A stretch of DNA of 64,000 nucleotides from Pseudonocardia autotrophica (lineage in GTDB: Bacteria; Actinomycetota; Actinomycetes; Mycobacteriales; Pseudonocardiaceae). Location: contig NZ_AP018920.1 in NCBI RefSeq assembly GCF_003945385.1, positions 6,014,001 to 6,078,000 of the forward strand. Direction: 5' to 3'. The notes under the pieces were generated by a model, which made no database searches, had not been told where the DNA came from, and was given only the letters and a program-made list of their open reading frames with translations. Of the stretch, positions 53,652-62,017 are shown in pieces; positions within the stretch are counted from its first letter, which is position 1, and each line of letters begins with the position of its first letter. The translations under genes and the position numbers were made by a program.

Positions 53652-54143
53652 ATGCCCCTTGTCTCGCAGGCGTCGTCATACGTGACGACGCACGTCCACA
53701 CCGATGGCCCGATCCCGGGCCCGCACTCCCTGCTCAGCCTGATCTCGACCGCGTACGGCGCGGGCGGGATCGTGATCGGCACATTCACCGCGAACCTCCG
53801 CGAACTCCCGGGGGCCACGCTGCATCCGGCAGCGCTGGAGAACTGGCGCAGCCGGGCCGAGGACTGGCTCCTCACCCGGCGGTCCGCCCGTCCGCCGGGG
53901 CAGGTCGCGAACGCCTACGCCGCCTGGGTGGACGACCTGGGAGGCCGACCGCAGTTCGTCGTCGACCCCGCGGAACCGGACCATCTGTTCGTCTACTGGT
54001 ACCTGCAGCGGTTCGCGGGCCGCTGGCCGTTCGCGGGGCTCGTCCCCGCGTTCACCGCCACGGCCTGGGCCCCACCACCGTGCCCGCTGAGCGGGTGCCG
54101 GCCCGTCGACACCGGCGACCGTCACGCGGTCGCCGCGGCATAG
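53652..54143 (+). CDS. Exonuclease-like (DEDD-fold) protein with lost acidic motif
   Basis: A 163-residue protein resembling actinobacterial 3'-5' exonuclease-like proteins. Evidence: TDGPIPGPHSLLSLISTAYG, FTANLRELPGATLHP, WVDDLGGRPQFVV, then DHLFVYWYLQRFAGRWPF. The canonical DxE of motif I (as in VDVETDGP) here reads HVHTDGP, with His14 and His16 in place of both acids. After residue 128 the similarity ends, and the C-terminus is Pro/Cys-rich. It may be a decayed or repurposed protein. ATG at 53652 with AGGAT upstream. Confidence 0.6.
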   Translation: MPLVSQASSYVTTHVHTDGPIPGPHSLLSLISTAYGAGGIVIGTFTANLRELPGATLHPAALENWRSRAEDWLLTRRSARPPGQVANAYAAWVDDLGGRPQFVVDPAEPDHLFVYWYLQRFAGRWPFAGLVPAFTATAWAPPPCPLSGCRPVDTGDRHAVAAA

Positions 54144-54152
54144 CCACAGACG

Positions 54153-54195
54153 CACCCCCGTGCGTGCCGGATCGCGACCGGCACGCACGGGGGTG
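54153..54195. terminator. 18-base stem bidirectional terminator
   Basis: CACCCCCGTGCGTGCCGG (54153-54170) pairs perfectly with 54178-54195 over a seven-base loop. It lies between the convergent exonuclease-like and XRE genes. Confidence 0.85.
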
Positions 54196-54215
54196 TCGTC
54201 GTGTATGGCGCGTGT

Positions 54216-54818
54216 TCAGTGGACGATGTGGTCGTGCGGATCGGTGACGGCCCGGATGTGCGCCCGTTCACCCTGGCGCCCGATCAGGCTGAGGTACTCC
54301 ACGGGCCCGCTCGAGGTCGCACCGAACCAGTGCGGGGTGCGGGTGTCGAACTCCACCGCCTCGCCTGCCCGCAGGAGCAGGTCCTGATCTCCGAGGACGA
54401 GACGCAAGGTGCCGTTGAGGACGTACGCCCAGTCGTAGCCCTCGTGTGATCGCGGATCGGGCAGCGTGTCGTCGCTGCCGGTGGGCAGCACGAACTTGTA
54501 CGCCTGGATACCTCCGGGGCGCCGGGTGAGCGGGATGATGACCGACCCGTCGCTGCACGCCATCGGCCGCAGGTCGAGCCGGGGATCGGCGGTGCGGGGA
54601 GCGTCGACGAGGGAGTCGATGGTGACGCCGTAGTAGCGGGCGAGTGGCAGCAACTGTTCCAGCGTCGGCCGCCGGAGCCCGGATTCCAGCCGGGACAGCG
54701 TGCTGGCGGATATCCCGGTCTCGTCGGCGAGCCGGGTCAGAGTGACCTCGCGGTGCAGCCGCAGGTGCTTCAGGCGTGGCCCGACGGTGTCCAGGGTCTG
54801 GTCGATCGGCTCGTTCAC
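54216..54818 (-). CDS. XRE-family regulator with cupin domain
   Basis: A 200-residue regulator. The helix-turn-helix covers about residues 10-65 (LTRLADETGISASTLSRLES). The cupin domain covers about 100-175 (HEGYDWAYVLNGTLRLVLG, then GEAVEFDTRTPHWFG). GTG at 54818 lies beside inverted GGCAA/TTGCC repeats, consistent with autoregulation. It is divergent from the methyltransferase-MFS unit and is its likely controller. Confidence 0.9.
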   Translation of the reverse strand: MNEPIDQTLDTVGPRLKHLRLHREVTLTRLADETGISASTLSRLESGLRRPTLEQLLPLARYYGVTIDSLVDAPRTADPRLDLRPMACSDGSVIIPLTRRPGGIQAYKFVLPTGSDDTLPDPRSHEGYDWAYVLNGTLRLVLGDQDLLLRAGEAVEFDTRTPHWFGATSSGPVEYLSLIGRQGERAHIRAVTDPHDHIVH

Positions 54819-54821
54819 GCC

Positions 54822-54853
54822 GGCAACTTTGCCATTCGGCAAGATTCTTTGCC
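54822..54853. promoter_or_regulatory. Inverted GGCAA/TTGCC operator array
   Basis: GGCAACTTTGCC (54822-54833) and GGCAAGATTCTTTGCC (54838-54853) are inverted repeats with GGCAA/TTGCC arms; TTGCC-ATTC-GGCAA also links the two. They lie directly upstream of the XRE-cupin GTG and about 70 bases from the methyltransferase start. Binding by the XRE protein is inferred. Confidence 0.6.
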
Positions 54854-54920
54854 AGTTCGGCCGGACGGAGGTCAACCTGATCCCGGTACGGAGACACGGC
54901 ACGACATCGGAGGGTTCGCG

Positions 54921-55529
54921 ATGCACACGTTCGACAAGGCCTACTGGGAGAAGCACTGGGCTCCGGCCGCCGAGGCCGGCGGCCGGAGCCTGCCGGTCAG
55001 CCCCTACCTCCCGGCCGAGACCCGGCGCCTGACCGTCGGAACCGCTCTGGACGCCGGATGCGGCACCGGGACCGAGGCGCTCTGGCTGGCCGAGCAGGGC
55101 TGGCGGGTCACCGGCGCCGACATCTCCGCGACCGCGCTGTCCGCCGCCGCCGATCGCGCCGAGCAGGCGGGCCTGGCGGGCCGGGTGGACTGGATCGAGG
55201 CCGATCTGACCGGCTGGGCTCCCGGCCGGACCTGGGATCTCGTGGTCACCAGCTACGCCCACCCGGATTCCGGGCAGCTCGCGTTCTACCGGCGGATCGG
55301 CTCCTGGGTCGCGCCGGGCGGCACGCTGCTCGTCATCGGGCACCTGCACGGCGGGCACGGTCACCACCACCCCGGGGAGGCCACCGCCGACCGGACCGGG
55401 ATCGCGGCGCTGTTCACCGAACCGGAGTGGCGAATCGACGCCGGCTACGAGACGACCCGCACCGTCCACCCCGGCGGCCGCCCGGTGGAGCTGCACGACG
55501 TCGTCGTGCGTGCCCACCGCAATCCCTGA
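54921..55529 (+). CDS. Class I SAM-dependent methyltransferase
   Basis: A 202-residue Rossmann-fold methyltransferase. The SAM loop is ALDAGCGTGTEALWLAEQGW near residue 42, followed by VTGADIS and WIEADLTGW. The early segment FDKAYWEKHWAP is common in thiopurine/tellurite-type methyltransferases. An unusual histidine cluster, GHLHGGHGHHHPGE near residue 140, could bind metal. It is divergent from the XRE regulator, with the MFS gene downstream, so it may modify a toxic compound or metal that the pump exports. Confidence 0.87.
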   Translation: MHTFDKAYWEKHWAPAAEAGGRSLPVSPYLPAETRRLTVGTALDAGCGTGTEALWLAEQGWRVTGADISATALSAAADRAEQAGLAGRVDWIEADLTGWAPGRTWDLVVTSYAHPDSGQLAFYRRIGSWVAPGGTLLVIGHLHGGHGHHHPGEATADRTGIAALFTEPEWRIDAGYETTRTVHPGGRPVELHDVVVRAHRNP

Positions 55530-55550
55530 CCCGCCGGCCCCGCACCCGCA

Positions 55551-55578
55551 TCACCACCCGGTCACCGCCGGGTGGTGA
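55551..55578 (+). terminator. Hairpin between methyltransferase and MFS genes
   Basis: TCACCACCCGG (55551-55561) pairs perfectly with 55568-55578 over a six-base loop. It could attenuate transcription from the methyltransferase into the MFS gene. Confidence 0.6.
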
Positions 55579-55604
55579 CCCGATCCTGAGAGAACCGGTG
55601 AGCC

Positions 55605-57167
55605 ATGTCGTCCCCCCAGGTGTCCGGTACGGACCGGACCGCGACGCTGATCGACGATCCGCGGCACCGCCGCGCGATCCTCTGGGCGGTGGGCATCGCG
55701 CTGATGGCCGTCGTCGCCTCCGTCTCCGGACTCAACGTCGCCCAGCCCCAGCTGTCCACCACCTTCGGTGCCTCTCAGGGCGAGGTGCTGTGGATCATCA
55801 ACACCTACACCCTGACCCTCGCCGCCCTCCTGCTCCCGCTCGGTGCCGCGGGCGACCGATGAGGGCGCCGACCGGTCCTGATCACCGGGCTGGTGGTGTT
55901 CGGACTCGCGAACGTCGCCGCGGCCGTCGCCCCGGCCACCGAGGTGATGCTCGTGGCCCGGCTGCTCAGCGGGGTCGGCGCGGCGATGATCATGCCCGTC
56001 ACCCTGTCGGTGATCACCTCGTCGTTCCCGGACGAGGAACGCTCCAGGGCGATCGGGATGTGGACCGCGGTCGCGGGCGGCGGCGGCATCCTCGGCATGT
56101 ACCTGTCCGCGCTACTGGTCGACATCGCCTCCTGGCGGTGGCTGTTCGCGCTGCCGATCGGCCTCACGATCGCAGCACTGGCGATCGGCGTCCGGGCCGT
56201 CCCGAACTCCCGCGAGCCGGCTCCGGGCCGCTTCGACCTGCCCGGGGCGCTGGCGTCGGTCGTCGCCGCCGTCGGCTTCACGTTCGCGCTGCACGAGGCG
56301 CCCGCGCTCGGCTGGGGTGACCCGCTCATCGTCGCCACCCTCACGATGGCCGTGCTCGCGACGGCCGGGTTCGTCACCCGGGAGCTGCGCACGCCGTTCC
56401 CGCTGCTCGACATCCGGCACTTCCGCACCCGCGGGCTGTCCTCGGGCAGCACGCTGCTGCTGGTCCTGTTCGGGGTACAGGGTGGGACGTCCCTGGTCCT
56501 CTACCCGTTCTTCCAGGTGGTGCTCGGCTGGAGCGGTCTGCTCTCCACGCTCGCGCTGATGCCGATGGCGCTGCTGATGATGCTCGCCTCCGGCCTCGCG
56601 CCACACCTCGCCGCACGCATCGGCGCGCGCGCGACAATGGTCACCGGGCTCACCGTCGCCGGGACCGGGCTCGCCCTGATGGCGTCACTCGTGTCGGTGT
56701 CCGGTGGCTACCTCACGGTGCTTCCCGGTCTGATGGCCATGGGGCTCGGCGCGGGGCTGGCGATGACCCCGTCGACCGAGGCGATCACCTCCGCGCTTCC
56801 CCGCGATCAGCAGGGTGTGGCCTCCGCGCTCAACGACCTCACTCGCGAGCTCGGCGCTGCTCTCGGCATCGCGCTCCTGGGCGGGCTGCTCGTCGCCGGC
56901 TACCAGAGCGCCATCGGCGGGCGCCTCGACGGCGTCCCGGCCGATCTCGCCGCGACGGCGAGCGAGGGCGTCGCCAACGCCACCGCCGTCAGCCGGGAGG
57001 CGGGCGGCCACGGCGAGCAGATCCTGCGGGCCGCGCAGGAGGCCTTCATCGCCGGATGGCAGCAGGCCATGTGGGTCGGTGTGGTCGTGATGGGAGGTCT
57101 GACACTGCTCATCCTGTTCCGCGGACCGCGCGGCGCCGGTGCACCGGCCGGCCGTTCGCGATGGTGA
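55605..57167 (+). pseudogene. MFS multidrug transporter (DHA2/EmrB type) interrupted by TGA
   Basis: The frame from ATG 55605 encodes an EmrB/QacA-like permease of 521 codons but has TGA at 55860-55862 (codon 86). Codons on both sides remain in frame: upstream ends LGAAGDR, downstream continues GRRPVLITGLVVFG. This is exactly the conserved MFS motif GDRxGRR, where a tryptophan codon (TGG) is expected. The remaining 424 codons look intact, with about twelve further helices. A recent nonsense mutation or sequencing error is likely. GTG restart at 55893 is possible but would lack two helices. Confidence 0.85.
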
Positions 57168-57252
57168 CCGGCGCTCGCCGGACGGACGCGACCGGCGGCG
57201 ATCGTGGCTAGCGTGCGCCCGTCATCGCACCCAGCCGTCCCGGAGGCCACCC

Positions 57253-57582
57253 GTGCCCGTCTCCCATCCGGATCTACGGATCGACCCGACGACGCCCACG
57301 GCCGTCGTCGCGGCGCTGGACCGTGCCGCGGATCGGCTGGCCACCGCGCTCGATCTGCTCGACGCCGACGCCCGCCGGATCCAGCCCTGGCTGGGCGATC
57401 CGGTGAGTGCGGACGCGGCCGCCCGGTACGCCACGCACTCCGCGGACGGCCCCGGCGCGGCGATCGAACGGATCCGCGCGCTGCGCACCGAGCTCGTCCG
57501 CGCCCGGGACGCCGTCGCACGCTCCGGCCGGGACTACACCGGCACCGAGGCCGCGATCGTCCGATCCTGGACCCCGCGGTGA
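57253..57582 (+). CDS. PE/WXG100-like small secreted-type protein
   Basis: A 109-residue protein predicted as a helical hairpin. A WLG (WxG) turn lies at residues 46-48, and a YTGTE sequence at residues 95-99 fits the YxxxD/E type VII secretion signal. Its four-base overlap with a PPE-domain gene and the EspG gene after it support assignment as the PE-like partner. It lacks the literal Pro-Glu start of mycobacterial PE proteins. GTG at 57253. Confidence 0.7.
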   Translation: MPVSHPDLRIDPTTPTAVVAALDRAADRLATALDLLDADARRIQPWLGDPVSADAAARYATHSADGPGAAIERIRALRTELVRARDAVARSGRDYTGTEAAIVRSWTPR

Positions 57583-59243
57583 CCGCGCCGCGCTGGGCCG
57601 GCATCAGCCACGCCGAGCTGCACGCCATGGTCGCCGCGGGCCCCGGCCCGTCCGCGTCGGCGGCGGCCGAGCGGGCGTGGCGGACCGCCGCCGAGGCCCT
57701 CGACGACGTGCACCGCGAACTCACCGAACGGGTGCGGGCACTCCCGGCCGGCTGGACCGGGAGCGCCGCCGCCGGGACCACCGGGGCACTCGACGCACTC
57801 GCCGGATGGGTCGGCGTCGCGGCCGGCGACGCGGCGCAGACCGCCGCCGGGCTCACCGCGCAGGCCGCATTGGCCGCCGAGCTGCGCGCCCGGATGGCCG
57901 CGCCCCCGCCCGCGTCCCCGCCGGAGGTCGCCCCGGCCGGTGCGGCGGTCCTGACCGACTGGGCCGCGACGGACGCCGCGACCGGGAACGCGGCAGCCCG
58001 GGCCACCGAGCTGATGCAGCGCTACACCGATGACAGCCGGGCCGCCGGGGCGCACTGGACCGGCTGGTCCCCGCCCCCGGTGGTGACGCAGGTGGACGCG
58101 ACGGTCGCCTCCGGCGGCGCCGGGATCGGGGGGCTCGGCGGAGCGGGTGCACCCGCCGGCCTCGGCCGTACCGGGGCCGATCCCGGGCTCACGTCCGTGC
58201 CGGTGGACAGCGGGCAGGTGGGGGCGGCCGCAGCCGGGGCTCCGGGGTCGGCCGGTGCCGCGCCGGAGGTCGGCGGTGTGCCGGGCGCCGGCGGTGCTCC
58301 GGAGGTCGGCGGTGCTCCGGGGGTCGGCGGTGCTCCGGGGGTCGGCGGTGCTCCGGGGGTCGGCGGTGCTCCGGGTTCCGGCGGTGGTCCGGCGGCCGGT
58401 GGTGGTCCGGCGGCCGGCGGCGCTCCGGGGGGCGGCGCTGCTCCGGGTTCCGGTGGTCCGGGGCCGGGGTGGGCGTCCGCGGGGGGTGTCGTCCTCGGCT
58501 CGGGTATGGCGGCGGCGGCATCCGCCGGCCGGGCGGGTGGTTCCGGCGCGGGGCCGGGTGCGGGGACCGGGCGCCGGGTCGCGGCGGATGGCGCCGGGCA
58601 GCGGGCGCAGTCCGGCGACGCGCCGCCGGGGCGCACCCGGGCATCCGGGGAGCAGACCGGGCGGGGGGTCGCCGGGTCTCGGCGGGTACCGGGGCGGCCG
58701 GCCGCCGGGCCGTCGGGTCCCGCGACCGGAGAGCCGGGCGTTGCGGGGCCGGGCGTTGCAGGGCCGGGCGCTCTCGGGCCGGAAGCTGCATGGCCAGGTG
58801 CTCCCGAGCTCGGCGCTCCCGGATCAGACACTCCCGGGCCGGCCGTTCCCGGCTCAGGCGCTCCTGGACCGGGTGCTTCGGCGCCGGGTGTTCCCGGGCT
58901 GGTCGCTCCTGGACCGGGCGCTCCCGGATCGACCGGATCGGCGCCCGCGGATCCGGGTGGCACCACGCCGGGTGGCACCGCGCCAGGCGGCACCGCACCG
59001 GGCGGCACCGCACCGGGCGTCACGACACCGGCGGTCCACCCGCCACCCGGCGCGACGATGCCCCCGGCCGGAGCCTCGACCGCGGCACAATCGCACCTCG
59101 CCGCGTCCGGTGTCGGGCAACCCGCACCCGGGCGGCTGCTCTCCGACCGGCCCGGCCCCGCCGCACCGGACACCCCGGTGCCCGATCCGGCGGACGGCGA
59201 CGCGGTGCTGCGCCCCGAGCAGCGCTGGCGGGACCGTGGCTGA
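57579..59243 (+). CDS. PPE-domain protein with long Gly/Ala/Pro repeat tail
   Basis: A 554-residue protein. The PPE-like N-terminal domain (residues 1-150) has HAELHAMVAAGPGPSASAAA and the WTG turn at residues 59-61. The tail is low complexity: GVGGAP hexapeptides near 230-265, then Ala/Gly/Pro stretches with PGxxxPG-type and GGTAP repeats. The last 45 residues are less repetitive. PPE proteins pair with PE proteins and are exported by ESX systems with EspG chaperones. No ESX core gene is in this window. Confidence 0.75.
   Translation: MTAPRWAGISHAELHAMVAAGPGPSASAAAERAWRTAAEALDDVHRELTERVRALPAGWTGSAAAGTTGALDALAGWVGVAAGDAAQTAAGLTAQAALAAELRARMAAPPPASPPEVAPAGAAVLTDWAATDAATGNAAARATELMQRYTDDSRAAGAHWTGWSPPPVVTQVDATVASGGAGIGGLGGAGAPAGLGRTGADPGLTSVPVDSGQVGAAAAGAPGSAGAAPEVGGVPGAGGAPEVGGAPGVGGAPGVGGAPGVGGAPGSGGGPAAGGGPAAGGAPGGGAAPGSGGPGPGWASAGGVVLGSGMAAAASAGRAGGSGAGPGAGTGRRVAADGAGQRAQSGDAPPGRTRASGEQTGRGVAGSRRVPGRPAAGPSGPATGEPGVAGPGVAGPGALGPEAAWPGAPELGAPGSDTPGPAVPGSGAPGPGASAPGVPGLVAPGPGAPGSTGSAPADPGGTTPGGTAPGGTAPGGTAPGVTTPAVHPPPGATMPPAGASTAAQSHLAASGVGQPAPGRLLSDRPGPAAPDTPVPDPADGDAVLRPEQRWRDRG
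58266..58373 (+). repeat. 18-base tandem repeat encoding GVGGAP
   Basis: Three perfect units (58320-58337, 58338-58355, 58356-58373) of GGGGTCGGCGGTGCTCCG follow several imperfect ones within the PPE gene. The unit length is a multiple of three, so copy-number change alters tail length without frameshift. Confidence 0.8.
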
Positions 59244-60030
59244 GCAGGACCGGACGACCCGGTTCGTGCTCTCCGCCGCCGAGTTCGACGTCGTGTGGGA
59301 GCGGCTCGGGCTCGGCGCCACCCCGTCCGCGCTGTCGGTGCCCTCCCCCGGCCGCAGCGCGGACGAGCGGACCCGGGGCGTCGCCGGCGTCGTGGCCGCC
59401 CTGCGCGGACGCGGCCTGGCCGGGCCGGACGGACCCGCCCCCGGGCTGGTGCACCTGCTCACCCTGCTGGCCCGGCCCGAGCGCCGGCTTGAGGTGCGCG
59501 CCCGGTTCGGCTCGGTGCTGCGCGCCGTCGCCGCCGACAACGCCGACGGCGGCGTGCTCGCGGTGCACACCGACGGCACCGTCACCGTCACCGCGGCCGG
59601 CTCCCCGGCACACGCGGCGGTGTCGGTGCTCCCGCATGCCCCTCCGGGCCCCGGCCCCGCGATCGGGATGCCGACCGCCGACATGGCGCTGCTGCTCGAC
59701 GACGGCAGCAGCAGCAACAGCGGCGGCCGGCCCGGCCGGGACACCGCGGCCACCGAGCCGGCGGCGCGGCTGGAGTCGGTGCTGCGCGGACCGGCCCGGC
59801 ACGCCCAGGTGTGCGCGGTCCGCACCGACCGCTGGGGCAACCCGGCCCGGCTGCCCGGGTACGTCACCGTCGTCGACACGCTCCGCGGGCGCTACCGGCT
59901 GACCCGCGACACCGAACCGGGCCCCGGGCCGGAGTGGGTCACCCTCGCCCCGGTCTCCCCGCGCGAGCTACGGACCCTGCTCGACCGGCTCTTCGGGGAT
60001 CAGTCCAGGTCGGAGTGCTGCATCAGCTGA
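59236..60030 (+). CDS. ESX secretion-associated chaperone, EspG family
   Basis: A 264-residue EspG-like protein. Evidence: VLSAAEFDVVWERLGLGATP at the N-terminus, GLVHLLTLLARPERRLEVRA near residue 75, VLAVHTDGTVTV near 108 and VTVVDTLRGRYRLTRDTEPG near 215. EspG binds the PPE protein tip and keeps the pair soluble until export. GTG at 59236 overlaps the PPE stop by eight bases. Its 3' end overlaps the convergent lpdA gene by 31 bases. Confidence 0.82.
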   Translation: MAEQDRTTRFVLSAAEFDVVWERLGLGATPSALSVPSPGRSADERTRGVAGVVAALRGRGLAGPDGPAPGLVHLLTLLARPERRLEVRARFGSVLRAVAADNADGGVLAVHTDGTVTVTAAGSPAHAAVSVLPHAPPGPGPAIGMPTADMALLLDDGSSSNSGGRPGRDTAATEPAARLESVLRGPARHAQVCAVRTDRWGNPARLPGYVTVVDTLRGRYRLTRDTEPGPGPEWVTLAPVSPRELRTLLDRLFGDQSRSECCIS

Positions 60031-61403
60031 CGGCCCGCCTCGGTGATCGAGCCGGACAGCGACGGGTACACCGAGAAGGTGTGCGCCAGGTCGTCGACAC
60101 CCAGCCCGTTCTGCACGGCCATCGCGATCGGCAGGATCAGCTCGCTGGCCACCGGCGCCACCACGACACCCCCGATGACCACACCGGAGGCGGGACGGCA
60201 GAACAGCTTCACGAAGCCGCGGCGCAGGCCACGCATCTTCGCCCGCGGGTTCGTCGACAGCGGCAGCATCACCGTGCGGGCCGGGACCTCGCCGGAGTCG
60301 ATCGCGTTCTGGCTGATGCCGACGGTCGCGATCTCCGGCCGGGTGAACACGTTCGCCGCGACCGTCCGCAGCCGGATCGGGGCGACGCCCTCGCCGAGCG
60401 CGTGCCACATCGCGATCCGGCCCTGCATGGCCGCCACCGACGCGAGCATCAGGACACCGGTGCAGTCGCCCGCCGCGTAGACACCGGCCTCCGCGGTGCG
60501 GGACACCTTGTCGACCGGGATGAACCCGCCGCGATCGGTCTCGACGCCGATCTTCTCCAGGCCGAGGTCACCGGTGTTCGGCACCGACCCGACCGTCATC
60601 AGGGCGTGCGAGCCCTCGACCGTGCGGCCGTCGGACAACGTCACCAGCACGCCGTCGCCGGTGTTCTCGACCTTGTCGGCGCGGGCGTGCGCGAGGATCT
60701 CCACGCCGCGCTCGGCGAAGACCTCCTCCAGCACCGCGGCGGCGTCGGCGTCCTCGTGCGGCAGCACCCGGTCCCGGCTGGAGACCAGCGTGACCCGGCA
60801 GCCCAGCTCCACGTAGGCGGAGCAGAACTCGGCGCCGGTCACACCGGAGCCGACGACGACCAGGTGCTCGGGGAGCTCCTCGAGGTCGTAGAGCTGACGC
60901 CAGTCCAGCACCCGGTCACCGTCCGGCCGGGCGGTGTCGAGCACCCGCGGCGTCGCGCCGGTCGCGACCAGCACGATGTCGGCGACCAGCCGCTCGGTGG
61001 AGCCGTCGGTGTGGGTGGCGGTCACGTCGTGCGTCGCGCGGTCCGCGCCGGGGCCGTCGAACTGCGCGGTGCCCGCGATGATCCGCACGCCCTCGTTCTC
61101 CAGCCGGGTGCGCACGTCCGCGGACTGGGCCAGCGCCAGCGACTTCACCCGCTGGTTGACCGCCGGCAGGTCGACCGCCGAGCTGCCCCGGTCGACGAGC
61201 ACACCCAGGTCCTCGGCACGGTGCAGGTCCACCCGGACCGCCGCGGAGGAGATGAACGTCTTGGACGGGACGCAGTCGTAGACGACGCAGGCGCCACCCA
61301 TCCCGTCCCGCTCGACGACGGTCACCTCACTGCCGTGCTGCGCCGCGACCAATGCGGCCTCGTATCCGGCAGGTCCGCCGCCCATGATGACGATGCGGGT
61401 CAC
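60000..61403 (-). CDS. lpdA: NAD(P)H-quinone dehydrogenase LpdA-type flavoprotein disulfide reductase
   Basis: A 467-residue flavoprotein with FAD loop IVIMGGGPAGYEAALVA at the N-terminus, NAD loop VVVGSGVTGAEFCSAYVELG near residue 185 and GVYAAGDCTGVLMLASVA near 310. The C-terminus SVYPSLSGSITEAGRQ matches LpdA (Rv3303c), not dihydrolipoamide dehydrogenases, whose catalytic HAHPTLSE is missing. Both cysteines of the CxxxxC pair are present (Cys39, Cys44). LpdA of M. tuberculosis reduces quinones. Confidence 0.9.
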   Translation of the reverse strand: MTRIVIMGGGPAGYEAALVAAQHGSEVTVVERDGMGGACVVYDCVPSKTFISSAAVRVDLHRAEDLGVLVDRGSSAVDLPAVNQRVKSLALAQSADVRTRLENEGVRIIAGTAQFDGPGADRATHDVTATHTDGSTERLVADIVLVATGATPRVLDTARPDGDRVLDWRQLYDLEELPEHLVVVGSGVTGAEFCSAYVELGCRVTLVSSRDRVLPHEDADAAAVLEEVFAERGVEILAHARADKVENTGDGVLVTLSDGRTVEGSHALMTVGSVPNTGDLGLEKIGVETDRGGFIPVDKVSRTAEAGVYAAGDCTGVLMLASVAAMQGRIAMWHALGEGVAPIRLRTVAANVFTRPEIATVGISQNAIDSGEVPARTVMLPLSTNPRAKMRGLRRGFVKLFCRPASGVVIGGVVVAPVASELILPIAMAVQNGLGVDDLAHTFSVYPSLSGSITEAGRQLMQHSDLD

Positions 61404-61555
61404 GAGATGTCCCCCTGAGACGTCGGTGGTGGTGGGCCGGCGGCCTCGCGCCTCCGGCGTCGACAGACGCTCACAGTACGCGTGTCCGGTTCACCGGGCC
61501 GGGTGGGGCGGGGGCGCCCGGCCACCCTCCGACCCCGAGCCATTACGCTGCCCCC

Positions 61556-62014
61556 GTGCCTCTGTATGCCGCGTACGGGTCGAACATGGACCCCGAGCAG
61601 ATGAAGGAGCGCGCCCCGCACTCGCCGATGGCCGGTACCGGGTGGCTCCAGGGCTGGCGGCTGACGTTCGGCGGCGAGGACTACACCTGGGAGGGCGCGC
61701 TCTCCACCGTGGTGGAGGAGCCGGGCTCGCAGGTCTTCGTCGTGCTCTACGACGTCCCCGAACACGACGAGGCGCAGCTCGACCGCTGGGAGGGCGGCGA
61801 ACTCGGCCTGCACAAGAAGCTGCGGCTGCGGGTCGCCACCCTGGACGGCAGCGTCCTCGCCTGGATCTACGTGCTCAACGCCTACGAGGGCGGTGAGCCG
61901 TCGGCCCGCTACCTCGGGGTGCTCGCCGACGCGGCCGAGATGGCGGGCGCACCCGCCGACTACGTCAACGACCTGCGCAGCAAGCCCAGCCGGAAGTCCT
62001 CCCCCGGCAACTGA
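61556..62014 (+). CDS. Gamma-glutamylcyclotransferase-like protein
   Basis: A 152-residue protein with the AIG2/GGCT fold (Rv3304 position). PLYAAYGSNMDPEQM at the N-terminus is the phosphate-binding YGSNM motif. WEGALSTVVEEPGSQVFVVL lies near residue 43 and EGGEPSARYLGVLADAAEMA near 120. The catalytic glutamate is probably among the acidic residues around 70-80. It may cleave gamma-glutamyl amino acids. GTG start at 61556. Confidence 0.85.
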   Translation: MPLYAAYGSNMDPEQMKERAPHSPMAGTGWLQGWRLTFGGEDYTWEGALSTVVEEPGSQVFVVLYDVPEHDEAQLDRWEGGELGLHKKLRLRVATLDGSVLAWIYVLNAYEGGEPSARYLGVLADAAEMAGAPADYVNDLRSKPSRKSSPGN

Positions 62015-62017
62015 GGA

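Noticed and set aside
58266-59030. Possible CRISPR-like or satellite array
   Set aside because: The units are contiguous 18-base coding repeats with no unique spacers, and no cas genes are present.
58022-59879. Pro/Ala-rich minus-strand frames over the PPE and EspG genes
   Set aside because: They arise from the GGC/GCC repeat composition. No start signal is seen, and the plus-strand genes have domain support.
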